Shown in pieces: positions 55,642 to 64,000 of a stretch of 64,000 nt of DNA. Both the position numbers and the translations under genes were made by a program. The first letter of the stretch is position 1, and each line of letters begins with the position of its first letter. The notes below the pieces were generated by a model that was not told the origin of the DNA, searched no databases, and saw nothing but the letters and a program-made list of their open reading frames with translations. Source of the stretch: an uncultured Maribacter sp. (lineage in GTDB: Bacteria; Bacteroidota; Bacteroidia; Flavobacteriales; Flavobacteriaceae); NCBI RefSeq assembly GCF_947496775.1, contig NZ_CANMDU010000002.1:1-64000 (forward strand), read 5' to 3'.

Positions 55642-56016
55642 TTAAGATTTTTTTAATAGAAAAAATATCCAAAAAACAACATTTATAATAGAGGTTATAG
55701 TAAATTTTTGAGAATTTATAAATTTCGAAGATTTAAGCCAGAGGGGAGGATTAAGTTTCCACTCTTGATCATGAATGAATTTCTTTGGTTTCTTGCAATA
55801 TGCTTCTGTAAAATTACAACCTTGAATTATGACTTGAATTCTATTTTTTTCTTTTATATAATATGAATAATCAATTATTTTGAATGTATAGAGTAAATTA
55901 ATGGCATAATATTTTTCAATATCTTTTTCAGGAATATAATGTCCTTTTTTGCTAATTAAACGCATTATTTCAACCATTCTTTTTTCAGTAGAAGAGGTTA
56001 TACTTTTTGATACCAT
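55642..56016 (-). CDS. hypothetical tail-anchored small protein
   Basis: This 124-residue protein has no recognisable family. The N-terminal about 45 residues look like a winged-helix or helical segment (EKRMVEIMRLISKKGHYIPEKDIEKYY, of which EIMRLISKKGHYIPEKD is the core), followed by a mixed region with three Cys and one C-terminal hydrophobic helix (ITSIINVVFWIFFLL), suggesting tail anchoring. It lies alone, between the sigma factor and an ABC exporter gene, and is very AT-rich. Confidence 0.5.
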   Translation of the reverse strand: MVSKSITSSTEKRMVEIMRLISKKGHYIPEKDIEKYYAINLLYTFKIIDYSYYIKEKNRIQVIIQGCNFTEAYCKKPKKFIHDQEWKLNPPLWLKSSKFINSQKFTITSIINVVFWIFFLLKKS

Positions 56017-56234
56017 TTATATCTTATAGAGTTTAACTATACCAAAATTTATTTTTTTTGGATGGTTTTATTAGCACAAAGATAGTTATTAAATATTTTA
56101 TTTAAAATGATTCTAAATAAAGTTATTGAAATGTTTTTAACAATAGTTGTTGCAATAAAATATTATATCACATTATTTTTAAAAAGGAAAAATTAATTTT
56201 AAGTATGTAGTGCATTATTGAAAATTATAATTTC

Positions 56235-58058
56235 CTACCCTAGCGACTGCATGTCTACTAATTTTTTGTACACACCATTAGCAGCTAAAAGCTCTTGGTG
56301 TGTTCCTTGTTCTACAATTTCTCCTTTTTGTAAAACCACTATTGTATTTGCCTTTTGTATTGTAGAAAGACGGTGCGCAATAACTATAGAAGTGCGGTTT
56401 TGCATCATTTTGTCTAATGCATCTTGCACTAAACGTTCACTTTCGGTATCTAAGGCAGATGTTGCTTCATCCAAAATCATAATAGGAGGGTTTTTTAAAA
56501 CCGCTCTTGCAATAGATAAACGTTGTTTTTGTCCGCCACTTAATTTATTTCCGCTGTCTCCAATATTAGTATCATATCCATTAGGAAGCTCTGAAATAAA
56601 ATCATGCGCATTTGCAATTTTAGCGGCTGCTATAATTTCTTCTTCGCTAGCATTTTCTTTTCCTAGCCCAATATTATTTTTAACCGTATCATTAAATAAA
56701 ATAGAGTCTTGCGTAACTAAACCTAATAATCCGCGAAGCGATTTTTTAGTTAGGTTTTTTATATTTTCATTATCAATAGTAATAGCACCTTGGTTAACAT
56801 CATAAAAACGTGTAACTAGATTTGCAATGGTACTTTTTCCACTGCCGGATTGCCCAACTAAGGCAACTGTTTCTCCTTTATTTACGGTAAGATTAAAATC
56901 TTTAAGAACATATTCCTCTTCATATTTAAAAGAAATGTTTTCTAATTTTATTCCAGTAGTAAAGTCTTGTTTATTTATAGCATTTGTAATTTCTGAAATA
57001 GGATTTTCTGTCTCTAATATTTCTAATACTCTTTCTGCTGCTGCATTTCCTTTTTTAACGCCATAAGAAGCTTTACTAATTGCTTTTGCAGGAGTAAGAA
57101 TATTATATGCTAATCCCATATAGGCAATAAATAATTCAGGTTTTAGGGTTTTTTCAACCAAAACCATTTGACCACCAAACCAGAGGATGACACCAATTGC
57201 TGCTATTCCAAAAAACTCGCTTGTTGGGGAAGCTAAATTTTGTCTGTTTAATAATGTATTTGAAAAGTTAAAAAAACGTTTTGTAGAACGTTGAAATATA
57301 CTAGAGAATTTTTCTTCAGCATTAAAAGCTTTAATTACGCGTAAACCACCCAAAGTTTCTTCTAGAATAGATAAAAAAGCTCCTTGTTCTTGTTGTACTT
57401 TATCTGATTTTCTTTTTAAAGATTTTCCTAATAATGAAATTAAAAAACCAGAAATTGGTAAAAAGATAAATACAAAAATGGTAAGCTTTACACTAATGGA
57501 AACCATTGCTATAATAGTAAATAATATAGTTAAAGGTTCTCTAATGATTAATTCTAATATGGAAAGAAACGAGTGTTGAATTTCTAAAACATCTGTGGTT
57601 ATTCTAGCAATTGTATCTCCTTTTCTTTTTTCAGAATAAAAGGATAATGGTAATTCTACTGTTTTTTTGTACAACTCATTTCGGATGTCTTTTAATACGC
57701 CATTTCTTAAGAAGGTAATAAAATACATGGCTAAGTAATTAAATAAGTTTTTTAAAAAAAACATAGAAATTACTAAGGCAACCATAAAAATTAAAGCGTC
57801 ATTTTCTCCTTGACCAGCTTTTTGGGTAACAAAATAACTTAGATAATCAAAAAGATACTCCTTTGCATTAAATAGGCCTTTCCAATGTGGTTTTGTGTGT
57901 ATAGCTTCTGTTTGTTTAAATATAACAGATAACATTGGAAATAAGGAAACCATTGCCAAAGTGGCAAATAGCGCATAAAAAATATTAGATATAATATTTA
58001 GTATTGCATAACTCCTATAAGGTTTAGCAAAGCGGAGTATCTTTTTAAAATACTCCAT
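56235..58058 (-). CDS. ABC exporter (MsbA-like fused ATPase/permease)
   Basis: This 607-residue protein has six N-terminal membrane helices (about 15-310) and an ATPase domain with Walker A GQSGSGKST, signature LSGGQKQR, Walker B MILDEATSALD and the H-loop VIAHRL. It is a half transporter that dimerises; lipid or lipid A-core export (MsbA-like) is likely but multidrug export is possible. Its ATG shares one base with the stop of the phosphohexomutase gene (TAATG). Confidence 0.9.
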   Translation of the reverse strand: MEYFKKILRFAKPYRSYAILNIISNIFYALFATLAMVSLFPMLSVIFKQTEAIHTKPHWKGLFNAKEYLFDYLSYFVTQKAGQGENDALIFMVALVISMFFLKNLFNYLAMYFITFLRNGVLKDIRNELYKKTVELPLSFYSEKRKGDTIARITTDVLEIQHSFLSILELIIREPLTILFTIIAMVSISVKLTIFVFIFLPISGFLISLLGKSLKRKSDKVQQEQGAFLSILEETLGGLRVIKAFNAEEKFSSIFQRSTKRFFNFSNTLLNRQNLASPTSEFFGIAAIGVILWFGGQMVLVEKTLKPELFIAYMGLAYNILTPAKAISKASYGVKKGNAAAERVLEILETENPISEITNAINKQDFTTGIKLENISFKYEEEYVLKDFNLTVNKGETVALVGQSGSGKSTIANLVTRFYDVNQGAITIDNENIKNLTKKSLRGLLGLVTQDSILFNDTVKNNIGLGKENASEEEIIAAAKIANAHDFISELPNGYDTNIGDSGNKLSGGQKQRLSIARAVLKNPPIMILDEATSALDTESERLVQDALDKMMQNRTSIVIAHRLSTIQKANTIVVLQKGEIVEQGTHQELLAANGVYKKLVDMQSLG

Positions 58059-59767
58059 TAACCTAATTTAAGTTCACTTACAATGCGGTTAATTTTTGCA
58101 TCTAATTCTGCATCTACAGTCTTAAAATCTTCTGCTTTATTTAGAGAAGTATTAATACTAAAATAGAATTTTATTTTAGGCTCTGTTCCACTAGGTCTCG
58201 CAGCCATTTTGGTGCCATCTTCCGTAATATATATTAATACATTGGAAGTAGGAATATCTATAGGTGTAACTTTTCCAGTTTCAAGGTTAGTAGAGGTAGC
58301 AGTATTGTAATCTTCTACAGTTACTACTTTAGAACCATCTATTGCGGCTACAGGATTTTCCTTAAAGTCTATCATCATTTGTTTAATCTCTTCTGCACCG
58401 GAAATTCCTTTTTTAGTTAAAGAAATTAATTTTTCTTTATAGAATCCAAAATCTACATAACAATCAATTAAATCTTTAAAGAATGAACTTCCGTTTGCTT
58501 TTGCATTAGAAGCAATTTCACAAGCAAGTAGGGTAGAGGTAACGGCATCTTTATCACGAACAAAATCACCAACCATAAAGCCAAAGCTTTCTTCTCCACC
58601 ACCAACAAAGTCTTGATTAGGGAAATCTTTTATCATTTTGGCAATCCATTTAAAGCCAGTTAAACCAACTTTATATTCTACGCCATAACCTTCTGCTAGT
58701 TTTCCCATCATTGGTGTAGAAACAATAGTAGAACCAATAAACTCAGTACCATTCATTCCTTTAGCTTTGCGTTGGTCTAAAAGAAATTTGGTCATTAAAA
58801 TCATGGTTTGGTTTCCATTTAAAATTTCCATTTTCCCGTCTAAATTACGAACGGCAATACCTAAACGGTCGCTATCTGGGTCGGTACCAACAACCATGTC
58901 TGCCCCAATTTCTTCTGCTTTTGCAATAGCCATAGATAAAGCCTCTGGCTCTTCCGGATTAGGAGAAACTACCGTTGGGAAATTACCATCTGGTTTTGCT
59001 TGTTCTTCAATAATAGTTACGTTATTGTAGCCAGCTCTTTTTAAAACTTCTGGAATTGCAGTAATTGAAGTACCGTGTAACGAAGTAAAAACAATTTTAA
59101 AATCATCTTTTCCTTTCGCATTAAAGTTTCCATTAGTTACAGAGGCAGAAATGAAAGATTCATCTGCTTCTTTATCAATTAACTCAATTAAACTTGGATT
59201 AGCATCAAACTTAATATCCTCAAAATTTAAGTTATTTATTTCGGAAATTATAGCACCGTCTTGTGGAGGAACAATTTGTCCGCCATCGGTCCAATACACT
59301 TTATAACCATTATATTCTGGGGGGTTGTGAGAGGCAGTTAAAACAATACCTACATGACAATTAAGGTCTCTTACAGCAAAAGATAAAGCAGGAGTAGTTC
59401 TTAATTCAGAAAAAAGAAAAACTTTAATCCCATTTGCAGAAAATACTTCGGCAACCGTTTTTGCAAGAGTATCGCTATTATGTCTACAATCATAAGCAAT
59501 AACTACTTTTAATTCTTCACCAGCATATACTTTCTTTAGGTAGTTAGATAAACCTTGCGTATTTTTTCCTAAGGTATATTTGTTAATTCTGTTAGTGCCT
59601 ACTCCCATAACACCGCGCATACCACCAGTACCAAATTCTAAGTTTTTATAGAACCTATCTTTAAGTTCTTCTGTATTTGTTTCTTGTAATTGTTCTATTT
59701 CTTTTTTAGTATCAGTGTCAAAAAAATCTGATTTCCAGGTGTTTACTGTGTCTATATATGTTTCCAT
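58058..59767 (-). CDS. phosphoglucomutase/phosphomannomutase-type enzyme
   Basis: This 569-residue alpha-D-phosphohexomutase has all four site motifs: phosphoserine loop TASHNPPEYNGYKVYW, Mg loop GTDPDSDRLG, sugar loop GGGEESFGF and phosphate loop RPSGTEPKIKFY. Length and sequence fit the phosphoglucomutase-2-like group common in Bacteroidota. Substrate (glucose-, mannose- or pentose-phosphate) is not determinable. It precedes the ABC exporter. Confidence 0.93.
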   Translation of the reverse strand: METYIDTVNTWKSDFFDTDTKKEIEQLQETNTEELKDRFYKNLEFGTGGMRGVMGVGTNRINKYTLGKNTQGLSNYLKKVYAGEELKVVIAYDCRHNSDTLAKTVAEVFSANGIKVFLFSELRTTPALSFAVRDLNCHVGIVLTASHNPPEYNGYKVYWTDGGQIVPPQDGAIISEINNLNFEDIKFDANPSLIELIDKEADESFISASVTNGNFNAKGKDDFKIVFTSLHGTSITAIPEVLKRAGYNNVTIIEEQAKPDGNFPTVVSPNPEEPEALSMAIAKAEEIGADMVVGTDPDSDRLGIAVRNLDGKMEILNGNQTMILMTKFLLDQRKAKGMNGTEFIGSTIVSTPMMGKLAEGYGVEYKVGLTGFKWIAKMIKDFPNQDFVGGGEESFGFMVGDFVRDKDAVTSTLLACEIASNAKANGSSFFKDLIDCYVDFGFYKEKLISLTKKGISGAEEIKQMMIDFKENPVAAIDGSKVVTVEDYNTATSTNLETGKVTPIDIPTSNVLIYITEDGTKMAARPSGTEPKIKFYFSINTSLNKAEDFKTVDAELDAKINRIVSELKLG

Positions 59768-59823
59768 AATTTTGTAAGAATTTTACTTCAAAAACTTTAT
59801 TTTTTGTTATTTATTGTCTTTTT

Positions 59824-60771
59824 TTAAAGATTTACTCTTTCCGAGATGTTGTATCTTGTTTCGTTTGTTCTAGATTGTACCATTATTTCGCCAAGAAAAC
59901 CTGCTAAAAATAGTTGCGTTCCAAGTATCATTGCCGTTAAGGATATATAGAACTGTGGTCTATCTGTAATTAATCTTCCTGTTGTATTTATAAATAGTTT
60001 ATCTATTCCTAAGTACATGGCAAAGCTAAAACCTATTATGAACATAAGCACGCCTAGAGCACCAAAAAGATGCATGGGTCTTTTTCCAAATTTGGAAACA
60101 AACCAGATAGTAATTAAGTCTAAAAAGCCATTGATAAATCGTTCCATACCAAATTTTGTTTTACCATACTTTCTTGCTTGGTGAGTAACAATCTTTTCTC
60201 CAATATTAGAAAAACCTGCATTTTTGGCTAAAACAGGAATGTACCGATGCATTTCGCCAGAAACTTTTATGTTTTTTATGACTTGGTTTTTATAAGCTTT
60301 TAAGCCGCAATTAAAATCGTGTAGTTTTACACCAGAAGTTCTTCTAGCAGCCCAATTAAACAATTTAGATGGTATGTTTTTTGCGATGACAGAATCGTAC
60401 CTTTTTTTCTTCCAACCAGAAATAAGGTCGTATCCTTCTGTTTTAATAAGTTGAAATAATTCAGGTATCTCTTCAGGGCTATCTTGTAAATCGGCGTCCA
60501 TAGTAATAATAACTTCGCCATTTGCAGCTTTGAACCCTGCATGAAGAGCCTGAGATTTTCCGTAATTTTTAAAGAAACGAATTCCTTTAACATTCGAATT
60601 GGCGTCAGAAATACTTTTTATGATATCCCATGATGTATCTGTACTACCATCATCTACAAAAATGATTTCATATAAAAAATGATTGGATTGCATAACAGTA
60701 ACAATCCAATCATGAAGTTCTTTTAGCGATTCTTCTTCGTTAAGTAGTGGTATTATAATAGATAATTGCAT
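59824..60771 (-). CDS. family 2 glycosyltransferase with two C-terminal membrane helices
   Basis: This 315-residue protein has a GT2 N-terminal domain (LSIIIPLLNEEESL; FVDDGSTDTSW; TMDADLQDSPEE with the DXD metal site) and two C-terminal membrane helices (about 235-255 and 270-295). This layout is that of polyprenyl-phosphate sugar transferases (DPM1/GtrB-like). It lies upstream of the mutase gene, together suggesting envelope glycan synthesis. Confidence 0.9.
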   Translation of the reverse strand: MQLSIIIPLLNEEESLKELHDWIVTVMQSNHFLYEIIFVDDGSTDTSWDIIKSISDANSNVKGIRFFKNYGKSQALHAGFKAANGEVIITMDADLQDSPEEIPELFQLIKTEGYDLISGWKKKRYDSVIAKNIPSKLFNWAARRTSGVKLHDFNCGLKAYKNQVIKNIKVSGEMHRYIPVLAKNAGFSNIGEKIVTHQARKYGKTKFGMERFINGFLDLITIWFVSKFGKRPMHLFGALGVLMFIIGFSFAMYLGIDKLFINTTGRLITDRPQFYISLTAMILGTQLFLAGFLGEIMVQSRTNETRYNISERVNL

Positions 60772-60805
60772 TCGCTATTTTAAAAATCTATTCAAAAATA
60801 CGAAC

Positions 60806-61330
60806 TTAGTTCAGAATTTCTTCTTTTTTCATCGCTAATGCAGGAATTAATGAAAAAACAAAGCCTATTACAATACTAAATAATAATCCAAATAGGATTT
60901 GCATAGTGGGAGTACTGAATTTTTTACCCATTTCTAACTGCGAATCTATTTGCTCCGAAGTTAATTTTGTATTCGCCATTAATTCCGACTTTTGAAACTC
61001 AAGAGCCTTGTCCATCATATCTGGATCAATAACAGAAACCATTAATAAATTAAATAGTATCCCAATAATACCCCCGATTAAAGCGATACCAACCCCAACC
61101 TTTAGACCCTGTCCAAAAGTCATATAAGTATTGTTAGCTTTTTTAAATTGAAGCATACCAATAATAATTGCAGCTAATGTTAAAACCATGCTTATAATAC
61201 CGACCATCATACCTCCTTTATAGTGTAAGTCAGCTGAGTATAGCATTAAGGCGAAAATAACGCTAACAGCACCAAGAATAAGGCCATATGTTAAAGCAAA
61301 GGAGCTAGTTTTAATTTTGTTTTCTTCCAT
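60806..61330 (-). CDS. DUF4199-family membrane protein
   Basis: This 174-residue protein has four hydrophobic helices (about 13-30, 38-58, 74-95, 145-168) with a charged helical loop between the third and fourth (PDMMDKALEFQKSELMANTK). It matches the DUF4199 pattern common in Bacteroidota, of unknown function. It is 34 bases upstream of the glycosyltransferase gene and probably the first gene of that operon, divergent from rpmE2. Confidence 0.85.
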   Translation of the reverse strand: MEENKIKTSSFALTYGLILGAVSVIFALMLYSADLHYKGGMMVGIISMVLTLAAIIIGMLQFKKANNTYMTFGQGLKVGVGIALIGGIIGILFNLLMVSVIDPDMMDKALEFQKSELMANTKLTSEQIDSQLEMGKKFSTPTMQILFGLLFSIVIGFVFSLIPALAMKKEEILN

Positions 61331-61433
61331 TTTATTCTGTTTTTTTGGTTGTTATTTGTATTAGTAGCCTTCTTTAATTTTTTGTTACAAATAAAGGTAT
61401 AATAATTTATTTCTATTTTTTTAAGTTTTAAGA

Positions 61434-61463
61434 TTGTCATTTTCCGAAAAATAACTAAATTTG
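61434..61463 (+). promoter_or_regulatory. predicted promoter of the L31 gene
   Basis: TTG (61434-61436), a 19-base spacer and TAAATTTG (61456-61463) match the -33/-7 consensus of Bacteroidota exactly. The expected start lies about 33 bases before the ATG at 61501. Confidence 0.8.
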
Positions 61464-61500
61464 CAGCTCTTTAAGAGAAAAGTATTTAAAGTTATAAGTG

Positions 61501-61770
61501 ATGAGAAAAGGTATACACCCAGAAAATTATAGATTAGTAGCGTTCAAAGACATGTCTAATGATGAAGTGTTTTTAACAAAATCTACTGCAGATACAAAAG
61601 AAACTTTAGAGGTAGATGGCGTTGAATATCCTTTGATTAAATTGGAAATTTCAAGAACGTCTCATCCATTCTATACTGGTAAAGCTAAGTTATTAGATAC
61701 GGCTGGTCGTATTGATAAGTTTAAGAATAAGTATAAGAAATTTAATAAAGAAGAGAAGAAAGAGGAATAG
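61501..61770 (+). CDS. rpmE2: 50S ribosomal protein L31 type B
   Basis: This 89-residue ribosomal protein begins MRKGIHPENYRLVAFKDMSN and has the type B core SRTSHPFYTGKAKLLDTAGRID with no zinc Cys pairs. I chose ATG 61501 over a GTG one codon earlier. Type B L31 replaces the zinc form when zinc is scarce in some bacteria; here it seems constitutively placed, with a consensus promoter upstream and a terminator downstream. Confidence 0.95.
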   Translation: MRKGIHPENYRLVAFKDMSNDEVFLTKSTADTKETLEVDGVEYPLIKLEISRTSHPFYTGKAKLLDTAGRIDKFKNKYKKFNKEEKKEE

Positions 61771-61794
61771 CATATTTCACTTTAATAATATACT

Positions 61795-61834
61795 AACGCC
61801 CTCGATAATAACTTTATCGAGGGCGTTTATTTTT
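61795..61834 (+). terminator. terminator of the L31 gene
   Basis: A 14-bp stem (aacgccctcgataa/ttatcgagggcgtt) is followed by tattttttaa, 24 bases after the stop. Confidence 0.92.
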
Positions 61835-61858
61835 TAATTTTATTAAAATAAGGTTTAA

Positions 61859-63031
61859 ATGAATTATATTCTTTTTGATGGTACAGTAAGAAATGCATTA
61901 TTGCCTTTTACGTTTACTAGGCCAGTGGCAGATATTAGAGTCGGAATTCTTACTATTAGAGAAAAGTGGGAAAAGTATTTAAGAACAACCACCACTACAA
62001 TTACAGAAGATTATTTAAGTGTTAAATATCCTATGGTAGAAATGGAGGAGAATATTCTTTTGAATAGTTCTTTTCTTCCAACCAAAGAATTGGTTTTGTT
62101 AATAGAAGACTTAAAAGAAAATGAAGCTATTTTTTATGGAGAAGAAGTAGTTGCCTTTTTTACTACGGATTCTCAAGAAAAGGTAGATTTGTCATCTTAT
62201 AAACCCATAGATTTTCAAGGAGAATTACTGAGGATAGAAAATACGTGGGATATTTTTTCTAAAAATGAAGCGGCCATAATTGCCGATTTTAAATTTTTAA
62301 CGGAAGGAAGAAAAAGTCAGCCCATATCAAAGACCAATAATCTTATTTGCTCAGAGAATATTTTTTTAGAAGAAGGTGCTCAGGTAGAGTATAGCATACT
62401 AAATGCTACCGATGGACCAATTTATATTGGGAAAGATGCGCAAATATGGGAAGGAAGTTTAGTTCGTGGACCTTTAGCTTTATGCAATAATGCAACTGTT
62501 AAATTAGGGGCCAAAATTTATGGTGGCACTACTGTTGGTCCATATAGTAAAGTGGGTGGAGAGGTTAGTAATTCGGTTATATTTGGGTACTCTAGTAAAG
62601 GTCATGACGGTTTTTTAGGTAATTCTGTGTTAGGAGAATGGTGTAATTTAGGAGCAGATACCAATAATTCTAATCTTAAAAATAATTATGCCAAAGTAAA
62701 ACTTTGGAGTTATGAGCAAGAAAAATTTCAGGAAACGGGCTTGCAGTTTTGCGGTTTAATGATGGGGGATCATAGTAAAACAGCTATAAATACCATGTTT
62801 AACACGGGAACTGTAATAGGTGTAAATACAAATGTTTATGTTCCTGGATTTCCAAGAAATTTTGTCCCAAGCTTTAGTTGGGGAGGTGCAACTGGGTTCA
62901 CTACCTATGCTACAAAAAAAGCCTTTGAGGTAGCTAAAGTAGTTATGGATAGGAGGAGTGTTGAGTTTAATGATGTTGAAGCCGATATTTTAACAGCGGT
63001 ATTTGAGCTTACTAAAAAATGGCGTAAATAG
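61859..63031 (+). CDS. GlmU-like putative sugar nucleotidyltransferase
   Basis: This 390-residue protein resembles the GlmU-family proteins of Bacteroidota. The N-terminal part (NYILFDGTVRNALLPFTFTRPVADIRVGI) has the family's unusual start, and the C-terminal half is a left-handed beta-helix of hexapeptide repeats (VKLGAKIYGGTTVGPYSKVGGEVSNSVIFG split as VKLGAKIYGGTTVGPYSK and VGGEVSNSVIFGYS). A true GlmU G-x-GT-x-M-x5-PK nucleotide motif is not seen, so the activity may differ. It starts 24 bases after the terminator and precedes mtaB by 6 bases. Confidence 0.8.
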   Translation: MNYILFDGTVRNALLPFTFTRPVADIRVGILTIREKWEKYLRTTTTTITEDYLSVKYPMVEMEENILLNSSFLPTKELVLLIEDLKENEAIFYGEEVVAFFTTDSQEKVDLSSYKPIDFQGELLRIENTWDIFSKNEAAIIADFKFLTEGRKSQPISKTNNLICSENIFLEEGAQVEYSILNATDGPIYIGKDAQIWEGSLVRGPLALCNNATVKLGAKIYGGTTVGPYSKVGGEVSNSVIFGYSSKGHDGFLGNSVLGEWCNLGADTNNSNLKNNYAKVKLWSYEQEKFQETGLQFCGLMMGDHSKTAINTMFNTGTVIGVNTNVYVPGFPRNFVPSFSWGGATGFTTYATKKAFEVAKVVMDRRSVEFNDVEADILTAVFELTKKWRK

Positions 63032-63037
63032 TTATAG

Positions 63038-64000
63038 ATGAAAAAAAAGGTAGCATTCTACACTTTGGGCTGTAAATTAAATTTTTCTGAAACTTCTACT
63101 ATTGCTAGAGATTTTGAGAAAGAAGGATTTGATCGTGTTGATTTTAAAGAGGAAGCAGATATGTACGTTATAAATACATGTTCTGTTACGGAGAATGCTG
63201 ATAAAAAATTTAAAACGATAGTAAAACAAGCGCAAAAAGCAAACCCTAATGCTTTTGTTGCTGCTGTAGGTTGTTATGCGCAATTAAAACCTGAGGAGTT
63301 GGTTGCCGTGGATGGAGTAGATTTAGTTTTAGGGGCTACTGAGAAATTTAAAATAACGGACTATATAAATGACCTTACTAAAAATGATTATGGAGAGGTG
63401 CACTCCTGTGAAATAGAGGATGCAGATTTTTATGTAGGAAGTTATGCTATAGGAGATAGAACAAGGGCATTTTTAAAGGTGCAAGACGGTTGTGATTATA
63501 AATGTACTTATTGTACTATTCCTTTAGCTAGAGGAATATCAAGAAGTGATTCTGTGGCTAATGTGTTAAAAAATGCTACAGAAATATCGGCAAAAGGAAT
63601 AAAAGAAATAGTGCTTACAGGTGTTAATATAGGGGATTATGGAAAAGGAGAGTTTGGGAATAAAAAACATGAACATACTTTTTTTGATTTAGTACAGGCA
63701 CTCGATAAAGTAGAAGGAATTCATAGGCTTCGAATCTCGTCAATTGAACCTAATCTTCTTAAAAATGAAACTATTGATTTTGTGTCTCGTAGTAATTCTT
63801 TTGTACCTCATTTTCATATTCCATTACAGAGTGGGAGTGATGCTTTGTTGAAATTAATGAAGCGACGTTACCTCACCAATCTTTATATCGACAGAATTTC
63901 TAAAATAAAATCGATGATGCCTCACGCTTGTATTGGTGTGGATGTAATAGTCGGTTTTCCTGGGGAAACAGAAGAGTTGTTTTTAGAAACGTATAATTTT
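63038..64000 (+). CDS. mtaB: tRNA t6A37 methylthiotransferase MtaB, truncated by window end
   Basis: An open frame from ATG 63038 runs off the window after 321 codons. It encodes MKKKVAFYTLGCKLNFSET, then NTCSVTENADKK, VGCYAQLKPEE, and a radical SAM motif C-DYK-C-TY-C (CDYKCTYCTIPLARG), later HFHIPLQSGSD. This order of UPF0004 and radical SAM domains with CKLNFSE is that of MtaB, which makes ms2t6A37; MiaB is the close alternative. The TRAM domain should lie beyond the window. Confidence 0.9.
   Translation, partial: MKKKVAFYTLGCKLNFSETSTIARDFEKEGFDRVDFKEEADMYVINTCSVTENADKKFKTIVKQAQKANPNAFVAAVGCYAQLKPEELVAVDGVDLVLGATEKFKITDYINDLTKNDYGEVHSCEIEDADFYVGSYAIGDRTRAFLKVQDGCDYKCTYCTIPLARGISRSDSVANVLKNATEISAKGIKEIVLTGVNIGDYGKGEFGNKKHEHTFFDLVQALDKVEGIHRLRISSIEPNLLKNETIDFVSRSNSFVPHFHIPLQSGSDALLKLMKRRYLTNLYIDRISKIKSMMPHACIGVDVIVGFPGETEELFLETYNF

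Noticed and set aside
56218-56805. Open frame of 195 codons antisense to the ABC exporter ATPase
   Set aside because: It mirrors the conserved ATPase motifs of the real gene and has no own features.
1-64000. tRNA, rRNA, transposase and prophage genes
   Set aside because: Looked for along both strands by eye and none found; a tRNA scan could still find one that I missed.

Overview
The window reads as chromosomal DNA of a marine-type Bacteroidota, most likely family Flavobacteriaceae. The evidence is AT-rich DNA, promoters of the TTG / TAnnTTTG type, few Shine-Dalgarno sequences, type IX secretion C-terminal sorting domains, 'SCKK'-type lipoproteins and flavobacterial families such as DUF4199 and DUF6515. 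I see no rRNA, tRNA, CRISPR array, transposase or prophage.

Layout. 1-1450: two small secreted or lipoprotein genes separated by folded inverted-repeat elements, resembling a gene-cassette array. 1619-11168 (minus): one operon for a propionate/succinate module, comprising methylmalonyl-CoA epimerase, the four subunits of a Na+-pumping methylmalonyl-CoA decarboxylase, an acetyl-CoA hydrolase/transferase-family CoA-transferase and both methylmalonyl-CoA mutase subunits. 11402-14127 (minus): molybdate uptake (modA, a Mop protein, modB, modC); modA has no ordinary start codon. 14166-17155: two secreted peptidases. 17693-20938 (plus): two zinc-ribbon proteins, an internally duplicated protein, an SPFH-SHOCT protein and, after a weak terminator, a small membrane protein, recalling the Bacillus YdjGHI/PspA membrane-stress genes. 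21270-26613: MFS transporter, fused trehalose-phosphate synthase/phosphatase, divergent GH15 enzyme. 26685-30027: T9SS beta-helix protein and a lipoprotein. 30318-38451 (minus): fatty-acid beta-oxidation genes (acyl-CoA dehydrogenase, thiolase, fused hydratase/dehydrogenase, MarR regulator, acyl-CoA ligase), with a perfect 32-bp palindrome in front of the MarR gene and a decayed four-helix-bundle gene behind the thiolase. 38796-43440 (plus): pyruvate formate-lyase, its activase and a DUF3360 membrane protein. 43631-53922: a large T9SS protein, purL, a GH5 lipoprotein, an rRNA methyltransferase and two small envelope proteins. 54019-55561: ECF sigma factor, anti-sigma factor and a CpxP-like protein. 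56235-61330: ABC exporter, phosphohexomutase, glycosyltransferase and DUF4199 protein. 61501-64000: ribosomal protein L31, a GlmU-like protein and mtaB, cut by the window end.

How the genes may work together. The promoters of the propionate operon and of pflB share a TGA-N6-TCA dyad placed exactly 29.5 bp (centre to first base) upstream of a TAnnTTTG box. That fits a Crp/Fnr-family activator at about -41.5. I infer an oxygen- or redox-controlled fermentation regulon in which PFL yields acetyl-CoA and formate, while methylmalonyl-CoA mutase plus Na+-pumping decarboxylase convert succinyl-CoA to propionyl-CoA and a sodium gradient. DUF3360 is a candidate transporter for a product of that metabolism.
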